64,000 nt of DNA from Gerris lacustris (GCA_951217055.1 OX578276.1:18025430-18089429), one strand, 5' to 3'. Counted from the first letter of the stretch, positions 10,905 through 23,396 are shown. Made by a program: numbers and translations. The notes: a model not told the origin generated them from the sequence alone.

Positions 10905-12055
10905 CTGAAATAAATAAATTATATAAAAAGCACACAAAAAACACATTGACAAAAAACACTTCTCAAAGAAATATTTGTTAATATCATAAAATATAATGCG
11001 TGAAGACAACATCTCAGGGATAGAGGAAACCTAGGCTTTTGGAATGGTTGGCTCTCAGGCATCACTTATACTATATTACAAATTTAAAACTAAAACCAGT
11101 GAATGTTACAACCAAATATATATGTTGCACTATATATATACTTGTTTTAACTAATTTACATAGGCAGTTACCTCATCGATCCTTTTAGTCATTAACTCTG
11201 TTAGACACATTTTGAATAACTTAAAACTATCTTAATATGTTTAATTAGATGATATAATAATATGATATTTTTTCTTAGGTCTTTAGGGATGTAAGAAAAA
11301 AATTAATATTTAATTATATTAATTTATTACATTTAACATAATTTATTGGCTTTACAATATTTCGCCATATCCTGGGCATCATCAGGCCTATTTCTGCAGT
11401 CAATACTTTAGTATAAACATTTTTTCAAAGCAATTTAGAGGAATAACAATTGAAAAGATTTATAACACTAGTGTTCAACTGTTACTCAAGATTGACAAAA
11501 AGATAATATGTAATTTGTTTAATACCATAGTTATAAGTACTTACTTCAAATTTGTTATTCATTTTTGAGGAATATAAAGGTGTATAATTCAACAAAAAAA
11601 AAAATCGGATCAGACACAAAAACAACTGTAACGTCATAGAACTCATATAAGATACATTTCCATTTAAATATTGGCGGCAAAAGGCAAGCTAGGAACAGCT
11701 GGCCAATGAGAGGTAGGGTGGGCGTGGCTTTAGACAAACCTATTTGGAAATTCAATAGTTGCTTGTTATTTGTTATTTTTATTGTGTAGAGACAGAGAGA
11801 AGCAAATGTGTTTTAAAGTATTGTATTTTACCAGTTAATAGAATTTGTGAATTTACAAAAATATGTTTTATTAGTTATTTTAAAAGTATTTAATTTTATA
11901 ATTAAAAATAACAAACACTAAGACGTATTCCTTTTATCAGTGCTAAGACTTAAGTTTTATTAGTGCTAAGACTGTTCGTTGGTGAAAGTTAATTAATCTA
12001 TTGTTTGAGACAGACATATTTTCAATTAATTTTTTTCAGTAAAACCAAAGAATTT

Positions 12056-12389
12056 GCCTAAGAATGATGGAAAGAAGCATGATTGGTGTTAGTAGAAGAG
12101 ATAACATAATATCAAATCTTTGGATTAGAAAAGAATCGGGGATGGATGATTAGGAGAACTAATGCTGAAGAGAAAATGGAAATGGGCTGGACATATTTCC
12201 ATATTCGGTTTAGAACTACCGAAGGTAGATGGTCCAAGAAACTTTAATTGGTTCCCTTGGGAGAAAAAGAGAAGCAAGGGAAGACCTCTACGACAATTGG
12301 ATGAAAAAGGTGTGCAGTGAAGAGGCTTGGCAGAGAGTTGCTCGAAACAGAATTGTGGGGAAAGAAATGGGATGTTTACCAAAATGTAT
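12056..12389 (+). pseudogene. LINE 3' end remnant, unit 3
   Basis: Third plus-strand copy of the LINE tail; by eye the same as that in unit 2. Confidence 0.65.
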
Positions 12390-12575
12390 GGCTAAAAGAA
12401 TAATTAGCTATAACGAATACAATGAATCTTTAATATTATACTATATTTTTACTTTATGTTTGGTACTTGTTACATGAAAATCATGTATGCTCAAAAGAAA
12501 TAAAAGGCTAAACTCGGCAATAGCCCACACCAATCGATGTGTTTCGAAGTCGTACAGTTGGCTTTCGAAGTCGTA

Positions 12576-13064
12576 TCAGTTCATCCCTTCCATTCGTATA
12601 TAATAATTATATATGTATGGTTTGTTCGCATAGGAGAGTTGATATCCCATTGTCAAAAAATACGTTGAAGTGAGAAGGGGTGGGCTAATTCCTAATATTA
12701 AATTTACTTCATATTCTGTTTGTGAAGCTTTGTTATACACAACAAACACTTCATCTTCTTGACCAACTAGTTGCAAATCTTTTATCTTTTTGGTGCATGG
12801 AAGATACCTCATGTGCCTGTATTTAGAGTACCTTGCACTAATTATGTCTATTATTTTTGTTTTATAGTAATTTTCCATATCCACAGTCAAATAATGGAAT
12901 AACTGTTTGATATTTTAGGCTCTTGTCATATTTAAGATGCGCTCTTTTAGAACATTTATTGCAGACTGCACCATATTATTTGTGTTATTCCCTCTAGTTA
13001 AAGTTCTTTTACATTGAGCGCAAATAGGATGGTATCCCTGGGAGAGAGTGAGGAAAAGAGGCAA
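12576..13064 (-). pseudogene. MULE transposase C-terminal part, unit 3
   Basis: As in unit 2, with the TAA in place of the Tyr codon and a Gly to Ala change (ISAR for ISGR). The same Ala is found in the right MULE's inner copy at 21237-21725. Confidence 0.6.
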
Positions 13065-13809
13065 ACCACCGGCTCAATGAGAGGAAGAGCTGTGGAGGAG
13101 ACACGAGAGACTGGCCAGAGTGTGGCAAGTTTGAGTAGGCAATGTATCAAAAATGTATATAAGAATATTAGGTTTTAGAAGTAATAAGAAAACAAATTAT
13201 TATTACAGTAATTAACTATTTTTAGTAAATTAAATAATAAAATAAATGTATGCATGTGTGTGTAAGTGTATATAAAAAATAGTAAAGTTGTCAAAATGGT
13301 GTATATATATATATACTGACAATACATGAGTTAAATTAAATAACTAGTCACTATTTAAATACTTGAGAGTAGATGTTTTAAAATAATTATGATTTTAATA
13401 GAAAATATTTTATCAATTTGTTTGGTAAACACTAGTGGGAATAAAATCTAAAGAATTTAGTAGCCAATATATTTTTTGTTGTAACGTTGTTTCTTTATTA
13501 CCTCTATTTATAATTTTTGTTAGTTATAGAATAATTTATACACACATATATAGATTTAATTACATTGTTGTTAGATTATTGATAACTTGATGTATATATT
13601 TTTGTTTTATTGATTTACCTAATGATAAAAAAAAAGTAATGTATAAGTTATATAAACCACTCAATTGGTCTTCTCAGAGCCTTCAACAAACTACTATGTA
13701 AGCCGAGTAGCCAGGAAGAAAGAAAAGAAATTAAAATTATAGTAGTGTATAGTATTTATTTATTCTGTAAAAAATGTACATTTATTTGTTTTCGAAATTG
13801 CAATAAATG

Positions 13810-14689
13810 TAAGGCTGGGGACTGGGGCTAAGGTTGGGAGAGTGACTGAGTGAGTGCATGAGTGAGAGTACGAGGAGTGTGCGAGTGTGAGTAGGAGGCG
13901 AAGATGGCCGGCTGGGCAGACTGCTTTGTCAGCTTTTTCTCTCGGGCCTCCGGCCGTGGGAATGCAACCGCGGCCCGGGCCGGGGTAGAGGTAGAGGGAG
14001 CGGAGGCGGTCAGTCGAGCTTGTGGCATTGAAGTGTAAGGAGTGAGACAGTGCTCGGTACTTGCGACTATGTGGAGTACGTACTGGTGTATCGGAATAGC
14101 GCTAAGCGGTGAGTCCTAACCATAGCCCCTGGGGACCGGTAGGTTCCTTTATAATCTAATCTAAGACTGTAATTTTTATTAATTTGTTCTGTTAAAATCT
14201 TAATGTGTAAAGTAAAGGTAGGGGAGGTCAGTTAGATTTGAACTGCGTTTATATTTGATTTCCTTTTCTATTATTGTTAAATGGGGTTAATGTTTTAGTA
14301 ATGCAGTTATGCTGTTTAATTTTCTAGTTTCTTTGTTTGTATGTATTATCTAATTTGAACCTAGAGAGCCATAATCTCTGTATTGTGGGTGTAATGTTTC
14401 TTTTAAATATTTAGTTTAATGATTTATGTTCTTTTTTATATAACCTACGACGGTGGAACCGATGACTTATTTTTTTATCTTTATATAATTTTTGGAGTTA
14501 TAATTTTCATATTATAGGGGCCAGTATTTTCGGGTGCAATATTTTTTTTTTACATTTTGTTATTCATGTACTTGTATGTTTCTTTTTTTATGTGAATGTC
14601 ATATGCACGTTACGTTGCGTTTATAGCGAATTATACTATTGAAGTTATCGAGTTGTTATCTTTTTTAACTAGGATCCCTGACCCTTACA
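13810..14689 (+). other. GC-rich insert in MULE unit 3, exon-like 5' part
   Basis: Units 1 and 2 run straight from AATAAATG to GTAATCAATC; here 880 bp lie between. The first 300 bp are GC- and GAGT-rich, unlike the AT-rich surroundings, and contain an AAGATGG start context at 13901-13907 with a 44-codon frame to TAA at 14036-14038. A strong splice donor, GCG/GTGAGT, lies at 14106-14114, followed by AT-rich intron-like sequence. The ends read TGTAAGG..CCTTACA, a possible short inverted repeat, so it may be a small transposon in its own right. A captured promoter plus first exon, as in plant Pack-MULEs, is the alternative. No function is known for the frame. Confidence 0.5.
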
Positions 14690-14740
14690 GTAATCAATCA
14701 ATCATTGTATCACATCTTAATGATAAAAAAATGAACCTAC

Positions 14741-14930
14741 CTTAAATGACTTTTTTTCCAGTACAGGCAGTCGTAGTCTGAACTCTGTTTGTAACCCCTG
14801 ATAACTGCTGATGATGCTGCAACCATTCCTTAAATTCGTCCACAGTCGCACATTTTAATCTAAAATTTGCCACATGACCATCTTCGGTTTCATTAGTTTT
14901 AAGAAATGAGGCGCTTGGATACAACTTATG
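14741..14930 (-). pseudogene. Transposase N-terminal exon piece, unit 3 (decayed)
   Basis: The block is recognisable but its acceptor has changed from TTTCAG to TTTCAT, and small deletions alter the frame after the WLQHH motif. It is clearly more decayed than units 1 and 2. Confidence 0.45.
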
Positions 14931-15668
14931 AAATAAATAAATTATATAAAAAGCATTGACAAAAAACACTTCTCAAAGAAATATTTGTTAATATCATAAA
15001 ATATAATGCGTGAAGACAACATCTCAGGGATAGAGGAAACCTAGGCTTTTGGAATGGTTGGCTCTCAGGCATCACTTATATTATATTACAAATTTAAAAC
15101 TAAAACCAGTGAATGTTACAACCAAATATATATGTTGCACTATATATATATATATACTTGTTTTGACTAATTTACATAGGCAGTTACCTCATCGATCCTT
15201 TTAGTCATTAACTCTGTTAGACACATTTTGAATAACTTAAAACTATCTTAATATGTTTAATTAGATGATAATAATATGATATTTTTTCTTAGGTCTTTAG
15301 GGATGTAAGAAAAAAATTAATATTTAATTATATTAATTTATTACATTTAACATAATTTATTGGCTTTACAATATTTCACCATATCCTGGGCATCATCAGA
15401 CCTATTTCTGTAGTCAATACTTTAGTATAAACATTTTTTCAAAGCAATTTAGAGGAATAACAATTGAAAAGATTTATCACACTAGTTTTCAACATTTACT
15501 CAAGATTGACAAAAAGATAATATGTAATTTGTTTAATACCATAGTTATAAGTACTTACTTCAAATTTGTTATTCATTTTTGAGGATTATAAAGGTGTATA
15601 ATGTATAATTCAACAAAAAAAATCGGATCAGGCACAAAAACAACTGTAACGTCATAGACCTCATAGAA

Positions 15669-16379
15669 CAGGCGCGGCCAACCTTTTTCGATCGTGGGCC
15701 ACAATCGTGGTTCCACAAACTAGGAGGGCCAATTCCCCCCCCCCCCCCCCTCCCCAGTCACCCACACATTCATCTGCAATTCACACAACATTGAAAAACT
15801 TATATCTTCTATGCATATTATTAAATATAATAGGAATAGAATAGGTAATTCAAGAACCAATTTATATTATAAAATTCACACAATCAGAAAACATTATGTG
15901 AATAACTTTATATTCAAAGAATTTATTACGAACGAGAGAAAAAAGAGAGTAGCAAAAACGCGAAGGAACCAAAGAAAGAATTGACATGCCTGTTGATGTT
16001 CAGAAATCATCTAAGGGTGCGCTTCATCGGACTTTTGCAGCCTGGATCGTATGCATTGGGAGATCAAGAAGAGCGATGTCATGCGATATCATTAGTTATC
16101 AAACCGTGTCTTTCCCTATCGCACTTGCTTACACTTAAATTTACCTAGAGGTTTACCGAATCACACGATTGTACGTCTATTGTGATATCCAATCATTAAA
16201 GTATTAACAATTATATTATTATTATATTAATAAAATAAAAATATTTTTTAAAAAAAATCGGGTAAAAGTCGATTAACAAACTTTAAGAAATAAATAAATA
16301 CTGGCAAGTTTCCGCGGGCCACCTCAGAAGGCGTCGCGGGCCACTTCACGGCCCGCGTGCCGCGGGTTGGCCACCCCTG
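15669..16379. mobile_element. hAT-type MITE (711 bp), left copy
   Basis: Ends CAGGCGCGGCCAACC and GGTTGGCCACCCCTG, flanked by exact 8-bp duplicates TCATAGAA at 15661-15668 and 16380-16387. Ends of this type and 8-bp duplications are standard for hAT elements. A C run lies at 15727-15750. No transposase is present. It sits in both MULEs at the same place, so it entered before they split. Confidence 0.85.
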
Positions 16380-16505
16380 TCATAGAAGATACATTTCCAT
16401 TTAAATATTGGCGGCAAAAGGCAAGCTAGGAACAGCTGGCCAATGAGAGGTAAGGTGGGCGTGGCTTCAGACAAACCTATTTGGAAATTCAATAGTTGCA
16501 GTTGC

Positions 16506-16514
16506 GCGTGTGAC
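16506..16514. repeat. Target duplication, left MULE, 3' copy
   Basis: GCGTGTGAC, matching 4927-4935. Directly beyond it begins the P-transposase remnant. Confidence 0.8.
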
Positions 16515-16795
16515 ACGCAGGCAACCACCGTGTAACCTGCATCGTAAAGTTTCTCTACAGCTGAAAACAACAATTCTTTAGTAATTTTAGAATCCAAATC
16601 AGCAAAAGTGGGCTGTTTCCAACTTGTAAAGAGTGCTCGTACCATCATAACTTATAGATATTTATGAGGACCTACAACAGCATCATTTTTAGTGTTGTAT
16701 TCGTAGCTAGATTCTATTTTCATTTCGTCAAATGATACGACTAGATTTTCATTAGGCTGGAAAGTGGTTGAAGCCATTCGAAGACTTTGAGGCAT
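16515..16795 (-). pseudogene. P-element (THAP9-type) transposase fragment
   Basis: The minus strand from an ATG at 16795 reads through VVSFDEMKIESSYEYN, GPHKY, MMVRALFTSWKQP, TKELLFSAVEKLYDAGY and VVACVS. This is the RNase H-like catalytic core of P-element/THAP9 transposases: the DEMK motif holds a catalytic Asp, and the WKQP and 'VVAxVSD' phrases are family signatures. One codon is a stop (TAA at 16654-16652, where the family has Gln). The fragment ends at the MULE target site, where the next residues should include the DMG motif. There is no THAP domain or C-terminal part in the window. It is a dead remnant into which, or at the edge of which, the left MULE inserted. Confidence 0.8.
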
Positions 16796-17771
16796 TGTTT
16801 CTCTATAGAGTTGGGTATGATAAAATAAAAGTGAATTTTTTTAAAAAAGTGACACTTTGACAATTCTGAACCAACTTGTGCTTTATTTAGACGCTGAACA
16901 TCTATATAACAAGAATATGTATGTGAAAAGGAACTATCGGGACAAGTAACTATCGTGACATAAATTTATTAATACTTTGAAGGGAAAGCATAATTTTTCT
17001 GTATACTATGGGGGAACCGTCTTAAATTCACTTTAAGTACTAAAATTAATGGTAACTATTGTGTCTTTTAATAAACGTACGCACCCCTGATTTTTGAAAA
17101 GAACTGTTGTGTGACATACCCCCTCAGTCAAACAGTGCAGCAAAATTCTTGGTAACTATTCTGAAGTAACTATCGTGACCGATTGCTGGGACAAGCTTTT
17201 TTATTAAACTCCCGACAAATTACATCGAAATAAGAAAGAAATTATATTTAGTATCACAAACTTCGTTATATTTCTATCTAGGCTTATAGTTAAAGAGTCG
17301 AAGAAAAATATAGCATGATAACTAAGGTTAAAAGGGGCTGGGCACTATCGTGTACTTCATGTAGAATATTTAAATTTAAATTTATCCTCTAAAAAGAATA
17401 TTTAAGAATCTGACCACACCGCAACGATGAATCTATAGAAAAATGTTTGGGGAGTCATAGATTTTTAAATTATTAGGAGTGCAAGAAATATTTTTTTTAA
17501 CTCGTTTACAGTAAAAGCGTCACTTTAATTTAAAAAAAAAAATCACCCATATTAGGATTAAGTATTTAAACAAGAAGTTATTCCTTGAAAAATGAAAGTG
17601 ATTAAAATCGGCTAAATAAATTTAACATAAATCACCTTTACCAACATTTATTTTGGTCTAAAAAAGAGCCGTACTTCGTAACTTACTTTAAAAATAAATA
17701 AAATAAATAAATAGATGGATAACGATAATACAATATACAAATCAAAATAAAATAAATAAATAGATTAATTA
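16796..17771. other. Spacer between the two MULEs, with a recurring short word
   Basis: AT-rich. Between 16930 and 17355 the word AACTATYGTG(A/T)C or a close variant appears about seven times (near 16932, 16949, 17053, 17092, 17153, 17168, 17343) and GGGACAAG twice. No open frame or hairpin explains the spacing. It could be the remains of a transposon's subterminal repeats, since it adjoins a P-element remnant. Confidence 0.35.
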
Positions 17772-17780
17772 ATAATATAT
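17772..17780. repeat. Target duplication, right MULE, 5' copy
   Basis: ATAATATAT, repeated at 27112-27120. It is AT-rich and therefore less telling than the left copy's, but it sits exactly at both TIR ends. Confidence 0.65.
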
Positions 17781-17900
17781 GCAACTATTGAATTTCCAAA
17801 TAGGTTTGTCTGAAGCCACGCCCACCTTACCTCTCATTGGCCAGCTGTTCCTAGCTTGCCTTTTGCCGCCAATATTTAAATGGAAATGTATCTTCTATGA

Positions 17901-18606
17901 CAGGGGTGGCCAACCCGCGGCACGCGGGCCGTGAAGTGGCCCGCGACGCCTTCTGAGGTGGCCCGCGGAAACTTGCCAGTATTTATTTATTTCTTAAAGT
18001 TTGTTAATCGACTTTTACCCGATTTTTTTTAAAAAATATTTTTATTTTATTAATATAATAATAATATAATTGTTAATACTTTAATGATTGGATATCACAA
18101 TAGACGTACAATCGTGTGATTCGGTAAACCTCTAGGTAAATTTAAGTGTAAGCAAGTGCGATAGGGAAAGACACGGTTTGATAACTAATGATATCGCATG
18201 ACATCGCTCTTCTTGATCTCCCAATGCATACGATCCAGGCTGCAAAAGTCCGATGAAGCGCACCCTTAGATGATTTCTGAACATCAACAGGCATGTCAAT
18301 TCTTTCTTTGGTTCCTTCGCGTTTTTGCTACTCTCTTTTTTCTCTCGTTCGTAATAAATTCTTTGAATATAAAGTTATTCACATAATGTTTTCTGATTGT
18401 GTGAATTTTATAATATAAATTGGTTCTTGAATTACCTATTCTATTCCTATTATATTTAATAATATGCATAGAAGATATAAGTTTTTCAATGTTGTGTGAA
18501 TTGCAGATGAATGTGTGGGTGACTGGGGAGGGGGGGGGGGAATTGGCCCTCCTAGTTTGTGGAACCACGATTGTGGCCCACGATCGAAAAAGGTTGGCCG
18601 CGCCTG
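17901..18606. mobile_element. hAT-type MITE (706 bp), right copy
   Basis: Reverse complement of 15669-16379, with the 8-bp duplicate TTCTATGA on both sides (17893-17900 and 18607-18614). Confidence 0.85.
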
Positions 18607-19305
18607 TTCTATGAGGTCTATGACGTTACAGTTGTTTTTGTGCCTGATCCGATTTTTTTTGTTGAATTATACATTATACACCTTTATAATCCTCAAAAAT
18701 GAATAACAAATTTGAAGTAAGTACTTATAACTATGGTATTAAACAAATTACATATTATCTTTTTGTCAATCTTGAGTAAATGTTGAAAACTAGTGTGATA
18801 AATCTTTTCAATTGTTATTCCTCTAAATTGCTTTGAAAAAATGTTTATACTAAAGTATTGACTACAGAAATAGGTCTGATGATGCCCAGGATATGGTGAA
18901 ATATTGTAAAGCCAATAAATTATGTTAAATGTAATAAATTAATATAATTAAATATTAATTTTTTTCTTACATCCCTAAAGACCTAAGAAAAAATATCATA
19001 TTATTATCATCTAATTAAACATATTAAGATAGTTTTAAGTTATTCAAAATGTGTCTAACAGAGTTAATGACTAAAAGGATCGATGAGGTAACTGCCTATG
19101 TAAATTAGTCAAAACAAGTATATATATATATATAGTGCAACATATATATTTGGTTGTAACATTCACTGGTTTTAGTTTTAAATTTGTAATATAATATAAG
19201 TGATGCCTGAGAGCCAACCATTCCAAAAGCCTAGGTTTCCTCTATCCCTGAGATGTTGTCTTCACGCATTATATTTTATGATATTAACAAATATTTCTTT
19301 GAGAA

Positions 19306-19535
19306 GTGTTTTTTGTCAATGCTTTTTATATAATTTATTTATTTCATAAGTTGTATCCAAGCGCCTCATTTCTTAAAACTAATGAAACCGAAGATGGTCA
19401 TGTGGCAAATTTTAGATTAAAATGTGCGACTGTGGACGAATTTAAGGAATGGTTGCAGCATCATCAGCAGTTATCAGGGGTTACAAACAGAGTTCAGACT
19501 ACGACTGCCTGTACTGGAAAAAAAGTCATTTAAGG
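19306..19535 (+). pseudogene. Transposase N-terminal exon piece, right MULE, decayed copy
   Basis: Same as the decayed unit 3 copy at 14741-14930, including the lost CAG acceptor (TTTCAT). Confidence 0.45.
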
Positions 19536-19585
19536 TAGGTTCATTTTTTTATCATTAAGATGTGATACAATGATTGATTGATTAC

Positions 19586-20491
19586 TGTAAGGGTCAGGGA
19601 TCCTAGTTAAAAAAGATAACAACTCGATAACTTCAATAGTATAATTCGCTATAAACGCAACGTAACGTGCATATGACATTCACATAAAAAAAGAAACATA
19701 CAAGTACATGAATAACAAAATGTAAAAAAAAAATATTGCACCCGAAAATACTGGCCCCTATAATATGAAAATTATAACTCCAAAAATTATATAAAGATAA
19801 AAAAATAAGTCATCGGTTCCACCGTCGTAGGTTATATAAAAAAGAACATAAATCATTAAACTAAATATTTAAAAGAAACATTACACCCACAATACAGAGA
19901 TTATGGCTCTCTAGGTTCAAATTAGATAATACATACAAACAAAGAAACTAGAAAATTAAACAGCATAACTGCATTACTAAAACATTAACCCCATTTAACA
20001 ATAATAGAAAAGGAAATCAAATATAAACGCAGTTCAAATCTAACTGACCTCCCCTACCTTTACTTTACACATTAAGATTTTAACAGAACAAATTAATAAA
20101 AATTACAGTCTTAGATTAGATTATAAAGGAACCTACCGGTCCCCAGGGGCTATGGTTAGGACTCACCGCTTAGCGCTATTCCGATACACCAGTACGTACT
20201 CCACATAGTCGCAAGTACCGAGCACTGTCTCACTCCTTACACTTCAATGCCACAAGCTCGACTGACCGCCTCCGCTCCCTCTACCTCTACCCCGGCCCGG
20301 GCCGCGGTTGCATTCCCACGGCCGGAGGCCCGAGAGAAAAAGCTGACAAAGCAGTCTGCCCAGCCGGCCATCTTCGCCTCCTACTCACACTCGCACACTC
20401 CTCGTACTCTCACTCATACAACCCGCCTCTTACTCACACTCATGCACTCACTCAGTCACTCTCCCAACCTTAGCCCCAGTCCCCAGCCTTA
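19586..20491 (-). other. GC-rich insert, right MULE copy
   Basis: Counterpart of 13810-14689 with an extra segment of about 26 bp (around 20418-20443) inside the TCACTC-rich tract. The GC-rich exon-like end is at 20170-20490. The 90-codon plus-strand frame here is a low-complexity Ser/Pro/Thr/His shadow. Confidence 0.5.
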
Positions 20492-21236
20492 CATTTATTG
20501 CAATTTCGAAAACAAATAAATGTACATTTTTTACAGAATAAATAAATACTATACACTACTATAATTTTAATTTCTTTTCTTTCTTCCTGGCTACTCGGCT
20601 TACATAGTAGTTTGTTGAAGGCTCTGAGAAGACCAATTGAGTGGTTTATATAACTTATACATTACTTTTTTTTTATCATTAGGTAAATCAATAAAACAAA
20701 AATATATACATCAAGTTATCAATAATCTAACAACAATGTAATTAAATCTATATATGTGTGTATAAATTATTCTATAACTAACAAAAATTATAAATAGAGG
20801 TAATAAAGAAACAACGTTACAACAAAAAATATATTGGCTACTAAATTCTTTAGATTTTATTCCCACTAGTGTTTACCAAACAAATTGATAAAATATTTTC
20901 TATTAAAATCATAATTATTTTAAAACATCTACTCTCAAGTATTTAAATAGTGACTAGTTATTTAATTTAACTCATGTATTGTCAGTATATATATATATAC
21001 ACCATTTTGACAACTTTACTATTTTTTATATACACTTACACACACATGCATACATTTATTTTATTATTTAATTTACTAAAAATAGTTAATTACTGTAATA
21101 ATAATTTGTTTTCTTATTACTTCTAAAACCTAATATTCTTATATACATTTTTGATACATTGCCTACTCAAACTTGCCACACTCTGGCCAGTCTCTCGTGT
21201 CTCCTCCACAGCTCTTCCTCTCATTGAGCCGGTGGT

Positions 21237-21725
21237 TTGCCTCTTTTCCTCACTCTCTCCCAGGGATACCATCCTATTTGCGCTCAATGTAAAAGAACTT
21301 TAACTAGAGGGAATAACACAAATAATATGGTGCAGTCTGCAATAAATGTTCTAAAAGAGCGCATCTTAAATATGACAAGAGCCTAAAATATCAAACAGTT
21401 ATTCCATTATTTGACTGTGGATATGGAAAATTACTATAAAACAAAAATAATAGACATAATTAGTGCAAGGTACTCTAAATACAGGCACATGAGGTATCTT
21501 CCATGCACCAAAAAGATAAAAGATTTGCAACTAGTTGGTCAAGAAGATGAAGTGTTTGTTGTGTATAACAAAGCTTCACAAACAGAATATGAAGTAAATT
21601 TAATATTAGGAATTAGCCCACCCCTTCTCACTTCAACGTATTTTTTGACAATGGGATATCAACTCTCCTATGCGAACAAACCATACATATATAATTATTA
21701 TATACGAATGGAAGGGATGAACTGA
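21237..21725 (+). pseudogene. MULE transposase C-terminal part, right MULE inner copy
   Basis: Shares with left unit 3 the TAA in place of the Tyr codon and the ISAR variant, which pairs these two copies by descent. Confidence 0.6.
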
Positions 21726-21911
21726 TACGACTTCGAAAGCCAACTGTACGACTTCGAAACACATCGATTGGTGTGGGCTATTGCCGAGTTTAGCCTTTTA
21801 TTTCTTTTGAGCATACATGATTTTCATGTAACAAGTACCAAACATAAAGTAAAAATATAGTATAATATTAAAGATTCATTGTATTCGTTATAGCTAATTA
21901 TTCTTTTAGCC

Positions 21912-22245
21912 ATACATTTTGGTAAACATCCCATTTCTTTCCCCACAATTCTGTTTCGAGCAACTCTCTGCCAAGCCTCTTCACTGCACACCTTTTTCAT
22001 CCAATTGTCGTAGAGGTCTTCCCTTGCTTCTCTTTTTCTCCCAAGGGAACCAATTAAAGTTTCTTGGACCATCTACCTTCGGTAGTTCTAAACCGAATAT
22101 GGAAATATGTCCAGCCCATTTCCATTTTCTCTTCAGCATTAGTTCTCCTAATCATCCATCCCCGATTCTTTTCTAATCCAAAGATTTGATATTATGTTAT
22201 CTCTTCTACTAACACCAATCATGCTTCTTTCCATCATTCTTAGGC
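21912..22245 (-). pseudogene. LINE 3' end remnant, right MULE inner copy
   Basis: Reverse complement of the LINE tail of left unit 3. Confidence 0.65.
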
Positions 22246-23396
22246 AAATTCTTTGGTTTTACTGAAAAAAATTAATTGAAAATATGTCTGTCTCAAACAA
22301 TAGATTAATTAACTTTCACCAACGAACAGTCTTAGCACTAATAAAACTTAAGTCTTAGCACTGATAAAAGGAATACGTCTTAGTGTTTGTTATTTTTAAT
22401 TATAAAATTAAATACTTTTAAAATAACTAATAAAACATATTTTTGTAAATTCACAAATTCTATTAACTGGTAAAATACAATACTTTAAAACACATTTGCT
22501 TCTCTCTGTCTCTACACAATAAAAATAACAAATAACAAGCAACTATTGAATTTCCAAATAGGTTTGTCTAAAGCCACGCCCACCCTACCTCTCATTGGCC
22601 AGCTGTTCCTAGCTTGCCTTTTGCCGCCAATATTTAAATGGAAATGTATCTTATATGAGTTCTATGACGTTACAGTTGTTTTTGTGTCTGATCCGATTTT
22701 TTTTTTTGTTGAATTATACACCTTTATATTCCTCAAAAATGAATAACAAATTTGAAGTAAGTACTTATAACTATGGTATTAAACAAATTACATATTATCT
22801 TTTTGTCAATCTTGAGTAACAGTTGAACACTAGTGTTATAAATCTTTTCAATTGTTATTCCTCTAAATTGCTTTGAAAAAATGTTTATACTAAAGTATTG
22901 ACTGCAGAAATAGGCCTGATGATGCCCAGGATATGGCGAAATATTGTAAAGCCAATAAATTATGTTAAATGTAATAAATTAATATAATTAAATATTAATT
23001 TTTTTCTTACATCCCTAAAGACCTAAGAAAAAATATCATATTATTATATCATCTAATTAAACATATTAAGATAGTTTTAAGTTATTCAAAATGTGTCTAA
23101 CAGAGTTAATGACTAAAAGGATCGATGAGGTAACTGCCTATGTAAATTAGTTAAAACAAGTATATATATAGTGCAACATATATATTTGGTTGTAACATTC
23201 ACTGGTTTTAGTTTTAAATTTGTAATATAGTATAAGTGATGCCTGAGAGCCAACCATTCCAAAAGCCTAGGTTTCCTCTATCCCTGAGATGTTGTCTTCA
23301 CGCATTATATTTTATGATATTAACAAATATTTCTTTGAGAAGTGTTTTTTGTCAATGTGTTTTTTGTGTGCTTTTTATATAATTTATTTATTTCAG

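Larger units (their letters stand above)
8624..11762 (-). repeat. Tandem unit 2 of left MULE (chimeric)
   Basis: 3,139 bp. The first part matches unit 3 (for example TTTTAGGCTCTTGTCATA and GAGCGCAAATAGG), and the second part matches unit 1 (AAGTCTGAGTAGGCAGTG). The switch lies between about 9882 and 9991. One base near 9701 (unit 1 and 2 'ttccact', unit 3 'ttgcact') does not fit a single exchange and may be a later change in unit 3. The right MULE has no unit of this kind. Confidence 0.75.
4936..16505 (-). mobile_element. Composite MULE, left copy (11.57 kb)
   Basis: Both ends carry the same inverted repeat, starting GCAACTATTGAATTTCC and including GTTTGTCTAAAGCCACGCCC and CATTGGCCAGCTGTTCC, recognisable for about 115 bp. 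The right end has an extra AGTTGC before the target duplicate. Inside are three tandem units of about 3.1 kb, each with a LINE 3' tail on the plus strand and pieces of a MULE/SWIM-type transposase on the minus strand. The third unit is interrupted by a GC-rich insert and a hAT MITE. The catalytic DDE part is not visible, so this copy is non-autonomous. Orientation is given by the transposase pieces. Superfamily assignment rests on the 9-bp duplication, long TIRs and the transposase C-terminal motif, all agreeing. Confidence 0.8.
11763..16505 (-). repeat. Tandem unit 3 of left MULE with two inserts
   Basis: Starts like the other units but is interrupted by a GC-rich segment (13810-14689) and a hAT MITE (15669-16379) before the right terminal repeat. 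It carries its own point differences, which the right MULE's inner unit shares, so these changes predate the separation of the two copies. Confidence 0.7.

Noticed and set aside
13828..14028. Ser/Pro/Ala-rich antisense frame in the GC-rich insert, and its 90-codon counterpart at 20247
   Set aside because: Low-complexity reading of TCACTC repeats; the splice donor and start context favour the opposite strand.
18296..18706. Frames within the hAT MITE
   Set aside because: The element is noncoding and the frames include the poly-G run; they are chance openings.
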